This document shows, in pieces, positions 1-8,477 of a stretch of 56,926 bases of DNA; within the stretch, counting starts at the first letter, position 1, and the number at the start of each line of letters is the position of its first letter. The notes under the pieces are model-generated. The model saw only the letters and a program-made list of their open reading frames with translations. It did not search any database and was not told the DNA's origin. Source of the DNA: Bacillus sp. JCM 19041 (GTDB lineage Bacteria; Bacillota; Bacilli; Bacillales; Bacillaceae_D); NCBI GenBank assembly GCA_001310375.1, contig BAXC01000016.1, positions 1 to 56,926 of the forward strand, given 5' to 3'. The translations under genes and the position numbers were made by a program.

Positions 1-279
1 AAAAAAACTTCTGGACACACGATGTATTTGCTTGATGAGCCATCATCTGGATTACACCCTTCAGACACAAAAAAATTATTTGTTTTAGTAAATAAACTTG
101 TTGATGCTGGCAATACAGTCGTAATGGTCGAACATAACATCGACCTAATCTCCGCATCTGATTGGGTCATTGATATGGGACCAGAAGGCGGTACAGCCGG
201 CGGAACGGTTGTTGCAAGCGGCAAACCAGAAATGATTGCACAATCAGAAACATCTTCGACTGCTGTTTTTTTACGTTAA
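1..279 (+). CDS. UvrA-family ABC ATPase, C-terminal fragment
   Basis: The reading frame is open from the first base, so the gene begins outside the window. About 92 C-terminal residues are visible. They contain the second ATPase site of a UvrA protein: Walker B with D-loop (YLLDEPSSGLHPSD), the H-loop (VEHNID), and the C-terminal DMGPEGG signature. UvrA proteins scan DNA for lesions in nucleotide-excision repair. The LDEPSS variant and the very short tail after GPEGG fit the UvrA2-like paralogues, often linked to drug tolerance, better than housekeeping UvrA. A strong terminator follows. The choice between UvrA and UvrA2 is inference. Confidence 0.85.
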   Translation, partial: KKTSGHTMYLLDEPSSGLHPSDTKKLFVLVNKLVDAGNTVVMVEHNIDLISASDWVIDMGPEGGTAGGTVVASGKPEMIAQSETSSTAVFLR

Positions 280-291
280 GTTCTAATTAAG

Positions 292-325
292 AAGCTGTGT
301 GGTCAAATAGACCGCACAGCTTTTA
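292..325 (+). terminator. Rho-independent terminator after the uvrA-like gene
   Basis: A 13-bp stem (292-304 with 310-322, one G-U pair) with a five-base loop is followed by a T-rich run, 13 bases after the stop codon. Confidence 0.85.
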
Positions 326-481
326 TTACAGTAATTCCTCATCAGGGAGGGCATCGTAAACCGAATGACCTATTTTATCTTTTTCTAGCATCATTGCTTA
401 CATAAGTGGGTAACCACTAGATGAAAGGCCGAATGCCTTTACAACTATATATTCGGGATTGAACAAGAAAGGAGCATATTT

Positions 482-1417
482 TTGTTTTCTCCATTCGATT
501 GGCTTCGGTTACTCATGTCGGCACTTTTTTATCCTCCTCTAACAACGATTATTCGTGAATCGGGCTATTATTTAGCCGCAAGCATTTTGGGAGGCACTAA
601 CAAAAAACTCATTATCGGCAGTGGACCTATTTTATTTACTCTTCCTACCGTCGAAGTCAGACGTTACTTTTTTATGTACAGTTGGATGCAATACGACGAA
701 CTCCGTCCAAGCAACCGTTTTTGGCACGGGTTCATTTACGCTTCACCTATTATAACAACAGGCATCTGTGCCTTCACTGTCAATTCGCTTATTCTTTCTG
801 GAACATTAGAAAATAATATCTTCTGGAGCACCTTTATCTTTTATTGTTTCTATTTTATGTTGTTTGATGTTATCCCTGTCTATCTCCCAGATGGTCAACC
901 AACGAATGGACGAGCCATCTTTGATTTAATCTGGCATGGAGAACGCTCCGATTATCTGAAACAGCAAAAAGAAGAAAACGAAAATGATGAAGACGATGAT
1001 ACAGAACGAAGCCACACCAAGAAGCAAGAAGAAACGATGGAAAACCGCGATCGTGATGAAGAAGAACGTGGTGACCATACGAACCCAGAAAACGACGAAC
1101 CCAATAATCGATCTGACTCGTCCGATCAAGAAGATACACCTGAACGCGGCTATACAGAAGAACAAGAAGAAACGATGGAAAACCGCGATCGCGATGAAGA
1201 AGAACGCGGCGATCATACAAACCCCGAAAACGATAAACCCAATAATCGATCTGACTCGTCCGATCAAGAAGATACACCGGATCGTAGTCAAACAGAAGCC
1301 CAAGAAGAAACGATGAAAAACCGCGATCGTGATGAAGAAGAACGTGGCGACCATACGAACCCGGAAAATGACGAAAGAGATAACCACTCGAACCAAAAAG
1401 ATAAGCACGATCAATAA
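482..1417 (+). CDS. Degenerate M50 (site-2 protease-like) membrane protein with acidic repeat tail
   Basis: 311 residues from a TTG start placed after an AAGGAG ribosome-binding site. Residues 1-160 are hydrophobic with about four membrane segments. The segment RESGYYLAASILGG lines up with the HExGHxxAA zinc motif of M50 peptidases, but both His residues are gone. LPDGQPTNGRAI near residue 140 resembles the second M50 motif (NPLDGG type). The remaining half (about 165-311) is a very charged, D/E/N/R-rich tail built from 46-residue repeats and is probably disordered. I infer a catalytically dead M50-like protein. The hydrophobic half could also belong to another family; no closer homologue is recognised. 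It stands alone between terminators. Confidence 0.55.
   Translation: MFSPFDWLRLLMSALFYPPLTTIIRESGYYLAASILGGTNKKLIIGSGPILFTLPTVEVRRYFFMYSWMQYDELRPSNRFWHGFIYASPIITTGICAFTVNSLILSGTLENNIFWSTFIFYCFYFMLFDVIPVYLPDGQPTNGRAIFDLIWHGERSDYLKQQKEENENDEDDDTERSHTKKQEETMENRDRDEEERGDHTNPENDEPNNRSDSSDQEDTPERGYTEEQEETMENRDRDEEERGDHTNPENDKPNNRSDSSDQEDTPDRSQTEAQEETMKNRDRDEEERGDHTNPENDERDNHSNQKDKHDQ
1001..1398 (+). repeat. 138-bp in-frame tandem repeat, about 2.9 copies
   Basis: The block CAAGAAGAAACGATG occurs at 1025, 1163 and 1301, exactly 138 bp apart, and the intervening DNA is nearly identical. Each unit encodes 46 residues containing NRDRDEEERGDHTNPEND. The period is a multiple of three, so copy-number change would preserve the reading frame. 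Confidence 0.95.
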
Positions 1418-1432
1418 AAAACGATTTGCAGG

Positions 1433-1462
1433 AGCCTAATTGCTATCGCAATAGGCTTTTTT
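1433..1462 (+). terminator. Terminator after the M50-like gene
   Basis: AGCCTAATTGC (1433-1443) pairs with GCAATAGGCT (1448-1457), with one bulged A, and runs into a T-rich stretch just after the stop codon. Confidence 0.8.
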
Positions 1463-1539
1463 GTTCTACAATAAACGTCTAGAATGGACTCGCGATTTTA
1501 TTCAAAAAATTAAAAATACTCTTTAGACTCATTTAGATT

Positions 1540-2775
1540 TCACAAGACATTTCGACTGTGAACACCACCGGGCATTTTGTCTCCTTTGTTTTGATTATAA
1601 AACGCTTTCGCTAAATAATAAATACCTGGCAAAATAATGATGCAACCTGCAACGGCATAAGTTGAGCGGATCGTCAATCCGAGTGAGGACAAGGAAGCAA
1701 ACAAGATCCCAAGAGGCATCGTCGCCCTAAAGATAAGAAGCCTGACAGCACTAATTTGCGCGAGTCGCTCTCGTGGCGCAAGCTTTTGGAAAAGCGCAGC
1801 ACTTTGAGCGTTAAAGAGAGGAAAAACAATACCTCCAAAAAGTTCGCATCCCCATGCAAGAGGAATCGACTGCACAAAAAAGAGAAGAACAAAGGAAAAG
1901 CCACCACACACCAATCCGGCGTACATCATCACTTCCGTTTTCGGCACGTAAGCAAGTAGAATCGTACCAAGAACATAACCCGCTGGAAAAGCAGCGGCAA
2001 ATAATGCATACTCCCACTGGGCCCCGCCAAGATCCATACGAATAAACGGAATGCTTAGTACCATCGTGGCGCCAACAGCAAATTGAACAGTTGATGAGAG
2101 CAAAGCCAGACGTAGTAATTGGGGTGTTCTGAAAAAAGCCTTAAAACCATCTTTCATTTCTGAAAGCCAGAACCGTTTTGACCAATTTGGCTTTAGCTTA
2201 GTACCCGTAGCTGGTATTTTAGCAAGCGCGAGATAACTAAGTACAAACAGCAACGCGGACAGGATATACACCCCATGCATGGGCATTACCATTAATAGCA
2301 AAGCTGTCACACCTGGCGCGAGCACACTCATAACCCGCAATGTGCCATCCAACACGCCATTCGCTTCTACCAGCACCTTCTCTTCACAAATCTCCGGAAG
2401 GAGGGAAAAAGACAAACTAGCATAGATTGGAGCAAGTAAACCGAGCACACATTGCAGGACAATTAAACCAGTAATAGCGAGGGCATCAGCGCCTGATAAA
2501 AGTCCTAAAAAAGGAACAATGTACGCACATGCTCGAACCAGTTGAACTCTCCTTAATACCGTTTCTTTGGCAACATAATTTAAGAACGGCGCACTAATAC
2601 CTTGCAGCAACAATGATGGCAGGAAATAGACAAGCCATAATGCACCCATCCACTCCCTTGACCCTGTCAACTCAAACAAGATCAACCCATTTATAATTGC
2701 CGCTGCTGCTCCACCAAATTCAGAAATGACTTCTCCAGCCCATAACGCTCTAAACGAACGAGAAAACCGACTCAT
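1540..2775 (-). CDS. MFS efflux transporter
   Basis: 411 residues, intact, with twelve predicted membrane segments. The N-terminal LWAGEVISEFGG region and the overall layout fit the MFS group of drug/siderophore exporters. The start overlaps the end of the upstream ArsR-type gene by four bases (ATGA), so the two are translationally coupled. The pairing suggests a regulator/exporter cassette whose substrate cannot be read from sequence. Confidence 0.85.
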   Translation of the reverse strand: MSRFSRSFRALWAGEVISEFGGAAAAIINGLILFELTGSREWMGALWLVYFLPSLLLQGISAPFLNYVAKETVLRRVQLVRACAYIVPFLGLLSGADALAITGLIVLQCVLGLLAPIYASLSFSLLPEICEEKVLVEANGVLDGTLRVMSVLAPGVTALLLMVMPMHGVYILSALLFVLSYLALAKIPATGTKLKPNWSKRFWLSEMKDGFKAFFRTPQLLRLALLSSTVQFAVGATMVLSIPFIRMDLGGAQWEYALFAAAFPAGYVLGTILLAYVPKTEVMMYAGLVCGGFSFVLLFFVQSIPLAWGCELFGGIVFPLFNAQSAALFQKLAPRERLAQISAVRLLIFRATMPLGILFASLSSLGLTIRSTYAVAGCIIILPGIYYLAKAFYNQNKGDKMPGGVHSRNVL

Positions 2776-3797
2776 TTCACCTCTCCAAGAAACTGTTCTA
2801 GTTTCTCTGAAAACAAATCAATTTTTGTTGGATTCGCGCTATAAACCCCTTTATCCGCTTTAACGAATTTTGCTGCTTTTAATAATGAAAGCTGGTGATG
2901 GAGTGTCGTTTTAGACATCTTAAACCGTTCACTTAACTCTGCAAGAGAAGCAGGACCTACATATAATTGGTAAAGCAATTGTAATCGAACGTCATCACCT
3001 AACGCTTTATGACCGCGGACCAACTCACTTGAAGGCTTTCCTTTCTCACGAAAATAGTCTTCACTAAGCGGATAGAAAAACAGCTTTGTTTCAGCGGATC
3101 TTTTTTCTAAAATCCACGGACGATACGATACATGGGGAATTAATTTTATTGTCCACACACCAGGTTCCGGCAAATAACGAACACCCGTAATCCGTTCGAT
3201 ACTTTCTTCGAGATTCGCCTCTACTAATTGCTTATGCTGGTCTTGTTCTTGTTTTAACAGTTGCAGCCACTCACTCCATTCAGGTTCAGTAACAACTAAC
3301 TCTTCCCACCCGAATAGAACAGATTCAAATAAATCCATTAGTTCTACTCTAGAATACTGACAAAGAGCCTCCACATACCCTTCAAGGAAATCATGGTTCG
3401 AAAAACAAGACGCATAATTCTCCCTTGCCGCTAAAGAGTCGACCGCCTGCATCCGCAGCGTCTCCTCTTTGCGTGATTTATACGGCAACATCACTTCATA
3501 AAAAGATTGGTTACTTAACTCTTTCATATCGTTCGAAAATTGTTGAACTGCATTAGCTGACAGCTTATCTTGAAGCATAATTAGACCATGCCACACATTT
3601 GTTTGTTGTATTGTTTGTAGATCAGTCAACAAAGAAGGGGTTATTTTTGCATCAGACCAAACCTGGTCAAGTTCAAACGTATGACGCAACTGCTTGTACG
3701 TAAAGCCCGAAATGCCAAGTATCAATTCCCATACTGGTGATGTTTCTACTACTAACTCCGCGCGTTCCACCTCTTCAGGCACATAATGCATGTCCAA
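2772..3797 (-). CDS. ArsR-type winged-helix regulator with large N-terminal domain
   Basis: 341 residues starting at TTG, eight bases after GGAGG. The last ~90 residues form an ArsR-like winged helix: RLQLLYQLYVGPASLAELSE followed by the recognition helix MSKTTLHHQLSLLKAAKFV. The first ~240 residues are a long helical, acidic domain of unknown role, much larger than a standard ~100-residue ArsR protein. It is the first gene of a two-gene operon with the MFS exporter. A near-palindrome around TTCGAA inside its own promoter suggests autoregulation. No metal-binding Cys cluster is visible. Confidence 0.8.
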   Translation of the reverse strand: MDMHYVPEEVERAELVVETSPVWELILGISGFTYKQLRHTFELDQVWSDAKITPSLLTDLQTIQQTNVWHGLIMLQDKLSANAVQQFSNDMKELSNQSFYEVMLPYKSRKEETLRMQAVDSLAARENYASCFSNHDFLEGYVEALCQYSRVELMDLFESVLFGWEELVVTEPEWSEWLQLLKQEQDQHKQLVEANLEESIERITGVRYLPEPGVWTIKLIPHVSYRPWILEKRSAETKLFFYPLSEDYFREKGKPSSELVRGHKALGDDVRLQLLYQLYVGPASLAELSERFKMSKTTLHHQLSLLKAAKFVKADKGVYSANPTKIDLFSEKLEQFLGEVK

Positions 3798-3826
3798 TTA
3801 CTTCGCCTCCATTTCGATTTATATAT

Positions 3827-3855
3827 ATTCTATAATATTCGAATTATTTTTTCAA
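3827..3855 (-). promoter_or_regulatory. Sigma-A promoter with overlapping palindrome for the arsR-MFS operon
   Basis: On the minus strand, -35 TTGAAA (3855-3850) and -10 TAGAAT (3832-3827) are 17 bp apart. The spacer holds an approximate palindrome centred on TTCGAA, well placed to be the operator of the ArsR-type protein. Confidence 0.65.
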
Positions 3856-3937
3856 TCATTTTCGAACAAATAATCTGATTTCTTTCCGGTCATAGATCAA
3901 AAAAGAAATACTTATACATCAATATTGAAAAATAACC

Positions 3938-4186
3938 TTGGTGACAGGAACCGTTCTGGAGCAAGAGCAATATCCTCTTTGCGTTTACCTTGTTGAACCA
4001 TTAGGTGAGAAATTAATATCAGCTAGTCCATTTTTAGATCATCAAGGTGGATTAGTCATAATGGAAGCGCTCGAATTAAAAGAAGCTAAACAAATAGCCC
4101 AAAAAGACCGTGCTGTACTTTCCAGCGTATTTGACTATACCGTTCACCTATGGAAGCCTCTCGAAGATTTATTTGCAGAAAATTAA
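3938..4186 (+). CDS. YCII-related domain protein
   Basis: About 82 residues of a YCII fold: VTGTVLEQ at the N-terminus, then a central SASPFLDHQGGLVIMEALEL strand-turn-helix region, as in YciI-like proteins (small, often enzyme-associated). The open frame begins at TTG 3938 with a stop just upstream and no ribosome-binding site. Removing one A from AATAACC near 3934 would give a TTG start at 3925 encoding (M)KNTLVTGTV, the normal beginning of the family. A +1 error there is likely. Function is unknown. Confidence 0.7.
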   Translation: MVTGTVLEQEQYPLCVYLVEPLGEKLISASPFLDHQGGLVIMEALELKEAKQIAQKDRAVLSSVFDYTVHLWKPLEDLFAEN

Positions 4187-4253
4187 TTCATTTCTCTTAG
4201 AAGTTGTATAATCCACACCTAAGTGGGCATGCTGTTGATACGTATCCCCCATT

Positions 4254-4281
4254 GCCTTCTGGAGTTCCAGAGGGCTTTTTT
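4254..4281 (+). terminator. Terminator downstream of the YCII gene
   Basis: A stem of GCCTTCTGGA (4254-4263) with TCCAGAGGGC (4266-4275), then six T. A TATAAT hexamer at 4207-4212 lies just upstream, so the terminator may also end a short independent transcript. Confidence 0.8.
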
Positions 4282-4327
4282 ATGCAAAAAAACAGAAACC
4301 CGCTAACTGCAAGTTCCTGTTTTGTCA

Positions 4328-5104
4328 TTAAAACAAACCAAATCGTTTTTTTCTTTTCTTCACGATCCGTTCAGGCGGTTCAAGAAAAAGATGCTTATCA
4401 TCCGCGAGTAACTGCGCATTTTCTTGAAACGCGTACATATACGATTGTCCATACATTTCTTCAAGCACAGTAAATGCTTCTTGCATCCGAAACGTGCGAT
4501 TCGCTAAATTATGGGCATCTGAAGCAAGTACATGGACGAGGTTTGCTTCAATTAACTTACGGCTAAACGTTTCAATTTCTTTGCCAAAATAGCCGGTTAA
4601 ACTAGATGTCGTCAACTGACCAAGCGCACCGTTCTTAATGAGTTCATATAATTTGTCGGGCGACTCTAAAAATACTTTATTCCGCTCCGGATGAGCAATA
4701 ACGGGTATATAGCCTTCAGAACTAACTTCGTAGAGTAGCCTTGACGTATAAGCCGGTATTTGATTAGTCGGCAATTCAATAAGTACATATTTGGTGTTTG
4801 CCAAGCTTAGCGCAGCCCCTAGCTTCAAGTCCTGACGCATCTCTCCGTATAGCCTAACTTCCTGCCCTGACAATACTTCCAGGGGAATGTCTCGCTTTAT
4901 CAGTTCATCATTTAAGTTAGCAACCGCTTCGATCACTGACGGTCCTTCATTTTGGAAGCTTGGATGTTGATGATGTGGTGTGGCAATGATTTTCGTAATG
5001 CCTTCTTCTACAGCTTTCTCCGCCATCAATAAACTGTCTTCCAGTGTCTTAGCGCCGTCATCGATCCCAGCAAGAATATGGCTATGAATGTCAATCACGC
5101 GCAA
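4328..5104 (-). CDS. ptpZ: PHP-family protein-tyrosine phosphatase (YwqE/CpsB type)
   Basis: 258 residues, intact. PHP-domain metal-binding motifs are present: HSHILAGIDDG at the N-terminus, ATPHHQHP, AHPERN near residue 139 and ASDAH near residue 194. The family dephosphorylates the C-terminal tyrosine cluster of its cognate BY-kinase, encoded 12 bp upstream. Last gene of a modulator-kinase-phosphatase operon that controls extracellular polymer synthesis in Firmicutes. Confidence 0.92.
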   Translation of the reverse strand: MRVIDIHSHILAGIDDGAKTLEDSLLMAEKAVEEGITKIIATPHHQHPSFQNEGPSVIEAVANLNDELIKRDIPLEVLSGQEVRLYGEMRQDLKLGAALSLANTKYVLIELPTNQIPAYTSRLLYEVSSEGYIPVIAHPERNKVFLESPDKLYELIKNGALGQLTTSSLTGYFGKEIETFSRKLIEANLVHVLASDAHNLANRTFRMQEAFTVLEEMYGQSYMYAFQENAQLLADDKHLFLEPPERIVKKRKKRFGLF

Positions 5105-5116
5105 CCACTACTTCCT

Positions 5117-5821
5117 TTATTGATAATAATAATAGGTCTTCTCATCTACAGGCTTATTATTTAATACAACTCCTAAAAGATTGGCATTGGCTTTTAGTAA
5201 GTTTGCTTTTGTTTTTTCCAATTCATCTCTGTCTGTTTTTCCACTTGATGTCACAATAATCGTACCGTCAACTTTGTTTGATAAAATTTGTGCATCAGCA
5301 ACAGCCATTACAGGTGGCGTATCAATAATAACCGAATCATATAATTCTAATGCCTCGCAAAGCATAAGCTCCATCATTTTAGAATTTAATAGTTCCGCCG
5401 GGTTTGGCGGTATTGGTCCACAGGTCAATAATGCTACATTTTGTATTTGTGTCTCTTGAATGACCTCTTGTAGTTTTTGCTGGCGAGTCAACACATTTGT
5501 CAGACCACGGTTATTCATTAGATTAAACGTATAATGGGCCGTAGGCTTCCGCATATCCGCGTCAATTAATAAAACACTTTGACCATTTTGTCCCATCACA
5601 ACTGCCAAGTTCGATGCCGTTGTTGATTTACCCTCACCTGGTCCTGCAGAAGTGACTAGGATCGATTTCACTTCTTTATCAACAGCAGAATACTCAATAT
5701 TAGTACGAATCGTTCGATACTGTTCTGTAATTGGTGAATGTCGATTAACGTCAGCAATCAATTGCCTTTTCTTTTGAAGTTGTTTTTTGTTCCTTGACTT
5801 TTGAGCGCGTGTCATAATCAT
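5117..5821 (-). CDS. ptkA: BY-type protein-tyrosine kinase (YwqD/CapB/CpsD)
   Basis: 234 residues, intact. Walker A is SAGPGEGKST, Walker A' is VLLIDADMRKP and Walker B is VIIDTPPV. The C-terminus ends in the autophosphorylated tyrosine cluster TYYYYQ. BY-kinases need a membrane activator, here the adjacent modulator gene, and typically control capsule polymerisation or UDP-sugar enzymes. A galE gene is also in this window, but a link is only inference. Confidence 0.93.
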   Translation of the reverse strand: MIMTRAQKSRNKKQLQKKRQLIADVNRHSPITEQYRTIRTNIEYSAVDKEVKSILVTSAGPGEGKSTTASNLAVVMGQNGQSVLLIDADMRKPTAHYTFNLMNNRGLTNVLTRQQKLQEVIQETQIQNVALLTCGPIPPNPAELLNSKMMELMLCEALELYDSVIIDTPPVMAVADAQILSNKVDGTIIVTSSGKTDRDELEKTKANLLKANANLLGVVLNNKPVDEKTYYYYQ

Positions 5822-5832
5822 TTTCTTCCTTT

Positions 5833-6534
5833 CTATGACGTCTTTTTTGAAGACTCAACATTATCCATATTGGAGATTGCGCCAAGAACAGGTAAATCAA
5901 CAACCTTCTCAATATCTTTTTCATTTTTAATTGTTGTATCTAAGTACTCAAGTAAAAATGCAAGACCAACTGCTGCCATTAGTCCTACTACAAAAGCAAT
6001 CGCAATATTTAAGATAAGATTAGGGCTAACGGGGGATGGACTTTCTCCTACCTCTGCTTCTGAGAGGATCGTGACATTATCCTCCACACTATAAATCTCT
6101 GGTATTTGCTGTTGGAAGACATTCGCAATGCTATTTACTAGCAAGGTTGCTTCTTCTGGAGATGGGGATTGTACAGTGACCAAGACAACTTGGGAGTTAT
6201 TTTGGCTGCCTATAGATATCATATTTTCTAATTCACTAACGTTTTTATCCAAGCCTTCTTCTTCAATCACTTGATTTAAAATGATTGGACTAGTGATGAT
6301 ATCGCTATATGTATCAATAAGTTCAATATTCGTCCGCACATCAGCTTGCCGCAATTCGCCGTTACCTACTGTTTGGTTAACTAACAACTGGGATTCTCGC
6401 TCATACATCGGTGTAATTAAAAAAGTTGTTGCGAGTGCACTAACTAGCATCGCCAGTAAAGGTATTAAGATGAGTATCTTCCATCGTTGCTTTAATGTTT
6501 GAAAGATCTCTTTCAAACTAATTGTTTCTTCCAT
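5833..6534 (-). CDS. tkmA: Wzz-type kinase modulator (YwqC/CapA)
   Basis: 233 residues. It has a short cytoplasmic N-terminus, a first membrane segment at about 20-38, an extracellular Wzz-type domain and a second membrane segment at about 170-195. The C-terminal tail (EYLDTTIKNEKDIE) is the part that activates the kinase in this family. First gene of the operon. Confidence 0.9.
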   Translation of the reverse strand: MEETISLKEIFQTLKQRWKILILIPLLAMLVSALATTFLITPMYERESQLLVNQTVGNGELRQADVRTNIELIDTYSDIITSPIILNQVIEEEGLDKNVSELENMISIGSQNNSQVVLVTVQSPSPEEATLLVNSIANVFQQQIPEIYSVEDNVTILSEAEVGESPSPVSPNLILNIAIAFVVGLMAAVGLAFLLEYLDTTIKNEKDIEKVVDLPVLGAISNMDNVESSKKTS

Positions 6535-6578
6535 TCGTTTTATAACCTCCTAAAAAACAGTGAAATCCATAACTCATC

Positions 6579-6589
6579 GAATTATATCA
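6579..6589 (-). promoter_or_regulatory. Extended -10 element upstream of the ywqCDE operon
   Basis: On the minus strand, TGATATAAT gives a perfect TATAAT (6586-6581) with the extended-10 TG. No strong -35 is visible. It lies about 45 bp upstream of the first gene. Confidence 0.5.
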
Positions 6590-6720
6590 TAATTTGCAGA
6601 ATAATTTAGAAGAAATCTGTTAGTTAATACAATTTACATTTTTATTTCACTTTCTATGGTCACGCTATTAACTCAGCATATCGACATCGTTTTCTTACTT
6701 AAAATTACAAAAAATAGTCC

Positions 6721-6749
6721 TTGTAGATTAACGAATCTTTCTTTATTCT
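6721..6749 (+). promoter_or_regulatory. Sigma-A promoter of the first LCP gene
   Basis: TTGTAG (6721-6726), a 17-bp spacer and TATTCT (6744-6749) lie about 90 bp upstream of the start codon, in the divergent region shared with the ywqCDE operon. Confidence 0.5.
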
Positions 6750-6836
6750 ATTAAGAAGAATCTTTTAATTCATGTCACCCAGTTTGATAGATTGTTTCCC
6801 ATATCATTTATCTTATATTTAGAAAGGCGTTTTGCA

Positions 6837-7762
6837 ATGAAAAAGAAAACCGCTTTAAAAGTAACCGGTCTTATCTTTGGCCTTTTATTTCTCGTTATGC
6901 TTGGTGTAGCCGCTTATTGGATTAACGATATTCGCACAACCGCAAACAACATGTATACGCCCCTTGAAAATCGTGAAGGTTCATCGCCGCTCCGCGAACA
7001 AGCAGTTGCAGAAGGCGAACCACTATCAGTCTTACTTGCAGGTGTTGACCACACACCCGGACGAGAAGAAGATGTTGTCGGACGATCTGACACCATTATC
7101 TTAATGACCTTAAACCCAGCTGACGGAACAACAAAAATGCTCTCGATTCCCCGTGATACACGGACTGAAATTGTCGGAAGAGGTACTACCGAAAAAATTA
7201 ACCACGCTCATGCTTATGGCGATGCGCAAATGCTAATTGATACAGTAGAAAATGCCTTTGATATTCCAATTGACCATTATGCAAGCATTAATATGGAAGG
7301 ATTCACACGCCTAATCAATGCTTTTGGCGGGGTAAATGTATACAATGATTTGGGTTTTTCTATGAGTGGTACCCAGTTTAACGAAGGCAATATTCAATTA
7401 AACGGTGAAGATGCATTACTCTATTCTCGTATGCGTTACGATGACCCTCGTGGCGACGCTGGACGCGCTAACCGCCAGCGTGACATCATTGAAGCGTTAA
7501 TGGATGAAGCAGCTTCGCTTAGTTCCATTACAAAAGCTGGAGAAATCTTAGATGTATTAGACACAACCGTACGAACTGACTTATCCCTTGGCGACATGTG
7601 TCTTATCAATCTGACTACCGCGCCGCACTTAATGAAATTGAACAAATTGAAGTGAGTTACACTGGTCAAACAATTGACTCCCTGTGGTATGCGATTGTTT
7701 CTGACGAAGAAAAAGCACGCGTCCGCAATGAGATGCGTAGCCATTTAGAGCTTGATGTTTAA
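6837..7762 (+). CDS. LytR-CpsA-Psr (LCP) family ligase, first copy (frameshifted)
   Basis: About 308 residues. Start ATG 6837 follows AAAGG. It has an N-terminal membrane anchor (about 8-28) and an LCP domain with the DTIILMTLNP strand, SIPRDTRTEI and the arginine-rich RMRYDDPRGDAGR motif. LCP enzymes transfer lipid-linked polymers such as teichoic acid or capsule onto peptidoglycan. The frame breaks near 7600: one lost T shifts out of frame, and the correct C-terminus (SLWYAIVSDEEKARV to LELDV) continues to TAA 7762. It is divergent from the kinase operon and beside the capsule genes. Confidence 0.9.
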
Positions 7763-7769
7763 AGGTTTC

Positions 7770-7809
7770 ACGCCCACTTTTCATCATGAAAGATGGGCGT
7801 TTTCTTTTT
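7770..7809 (+). terminator. Terminator after the LCP gene
   Basis: ACGCCCA (7770-7776) pairs with TGGGCGT (7794-7800), with further inner pairing, followed by a T-rich run. Confidence 0.85.
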
Positions 7810-7826
7810 ATAACAGAGGAGGTATG

Positions 7827-8315
7827 ATGGTGGCCACTCTTTCAGATGCATTAACACTTCGAAGTAAAGGAGAGCTGGAACAATCAAATAAAGTCATTGC
7901 CCAGCTCGTCCATGACGAACCAGCAAATGCCGCACTTCACTACCAATATGCTTGGAGTTTTGATATTTTAGGAAAAGAATCGAAAGCAGCTCCACATTAT
8001 GAACAAGCGATTCAACTCGGTCTTAGCGGCAAAGAACTTGAAGGAGCATACGTAGGACTTGGGAGTACTTACCGCACACTTGGACAGTACGACCAATCGA
8101 TTCAAACGTTTACTAGAGGGCTTAAATTGTTTCCAGATAACAAGGCATTACAAACATTCCTTGCGATGACTTTATATAATGAAAACCGACATGCGGAAGC
8201 AATGGAACTGTTGTTGAACGCTCTTGCCTCATCTTCCAATGATCCCACTATTCAAGAATACAAAAAAGCGATTCTCTTCTATTCAGACAAGCTTGACCAA
8301 ACATGGCTTGACTAG
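7827..8315 (+). CDS. Tetratricopeptide-repeat protein
   Basis: About 162 residues with three to four TPR helix-turn-helix units (for example ALHYQYAWSFDILGKESKAA and YVGLGSTYRTLGQYDQSIQT), so probably a protein-protein interaction module without a catalytic domain. AGGAGG at 7817-7822 is one base from ATG 7824, four from ATG 7827 and seven from GTG 7830, so the start is 7827 or 7830. No signal peptide is visible. Short TPR proteins of this kind are common in Bacillus; the role is unknown. Confidence 0.8.
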   Translation: MVATLSDALTLRSKGELEQSNKVIAQLVHDEPANAALHYQYAWSFDILGKESKAAPHYEQAIQLGLSGKELEGAYVGLGSTYRTLGQYDQSIQTFTRGLKLFPDNKALQTFLAMTLYNENRHAEAMELLLNALASSSNDPTIQEYKKAILFYSDKLDQTWLD

Positions 8316-8441
8316 TAAGTAAAGAATAGTAAAACCATTATGTTAAGATCAGCGTAGTTCTTTTTTGTTAAATTCTGTGAGTAACTAGTGATAAAGCTTG
8401 CTTTACAATCTTATCTAAATAAATCATTTTTCCATATGAAA

Positions 8442-8475
8442 AAACCCTTAGATACGAGTATCTAAGGGTTTCGTT
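8442..8475. terminator. Bidirectional terminator between the TPR and gamma-glutamyltransferase genes
   Basis: A perfect 14-bp stem (8442-8455 with 8458-8471) with a two-base loop and A-rich and T-rich flanks. It serves both converging genes. Confidence 0.9.
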
Positions 8476-8477
8476 TT

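Noticed and set aside
870..1414. Long open frames on the minus strand and +3 frame across the repeat tail of the M50-like gene
   Set aside because: They are shadows created by the repetitive coding DNA; they lack ribosome-binding sites and have odd composition.
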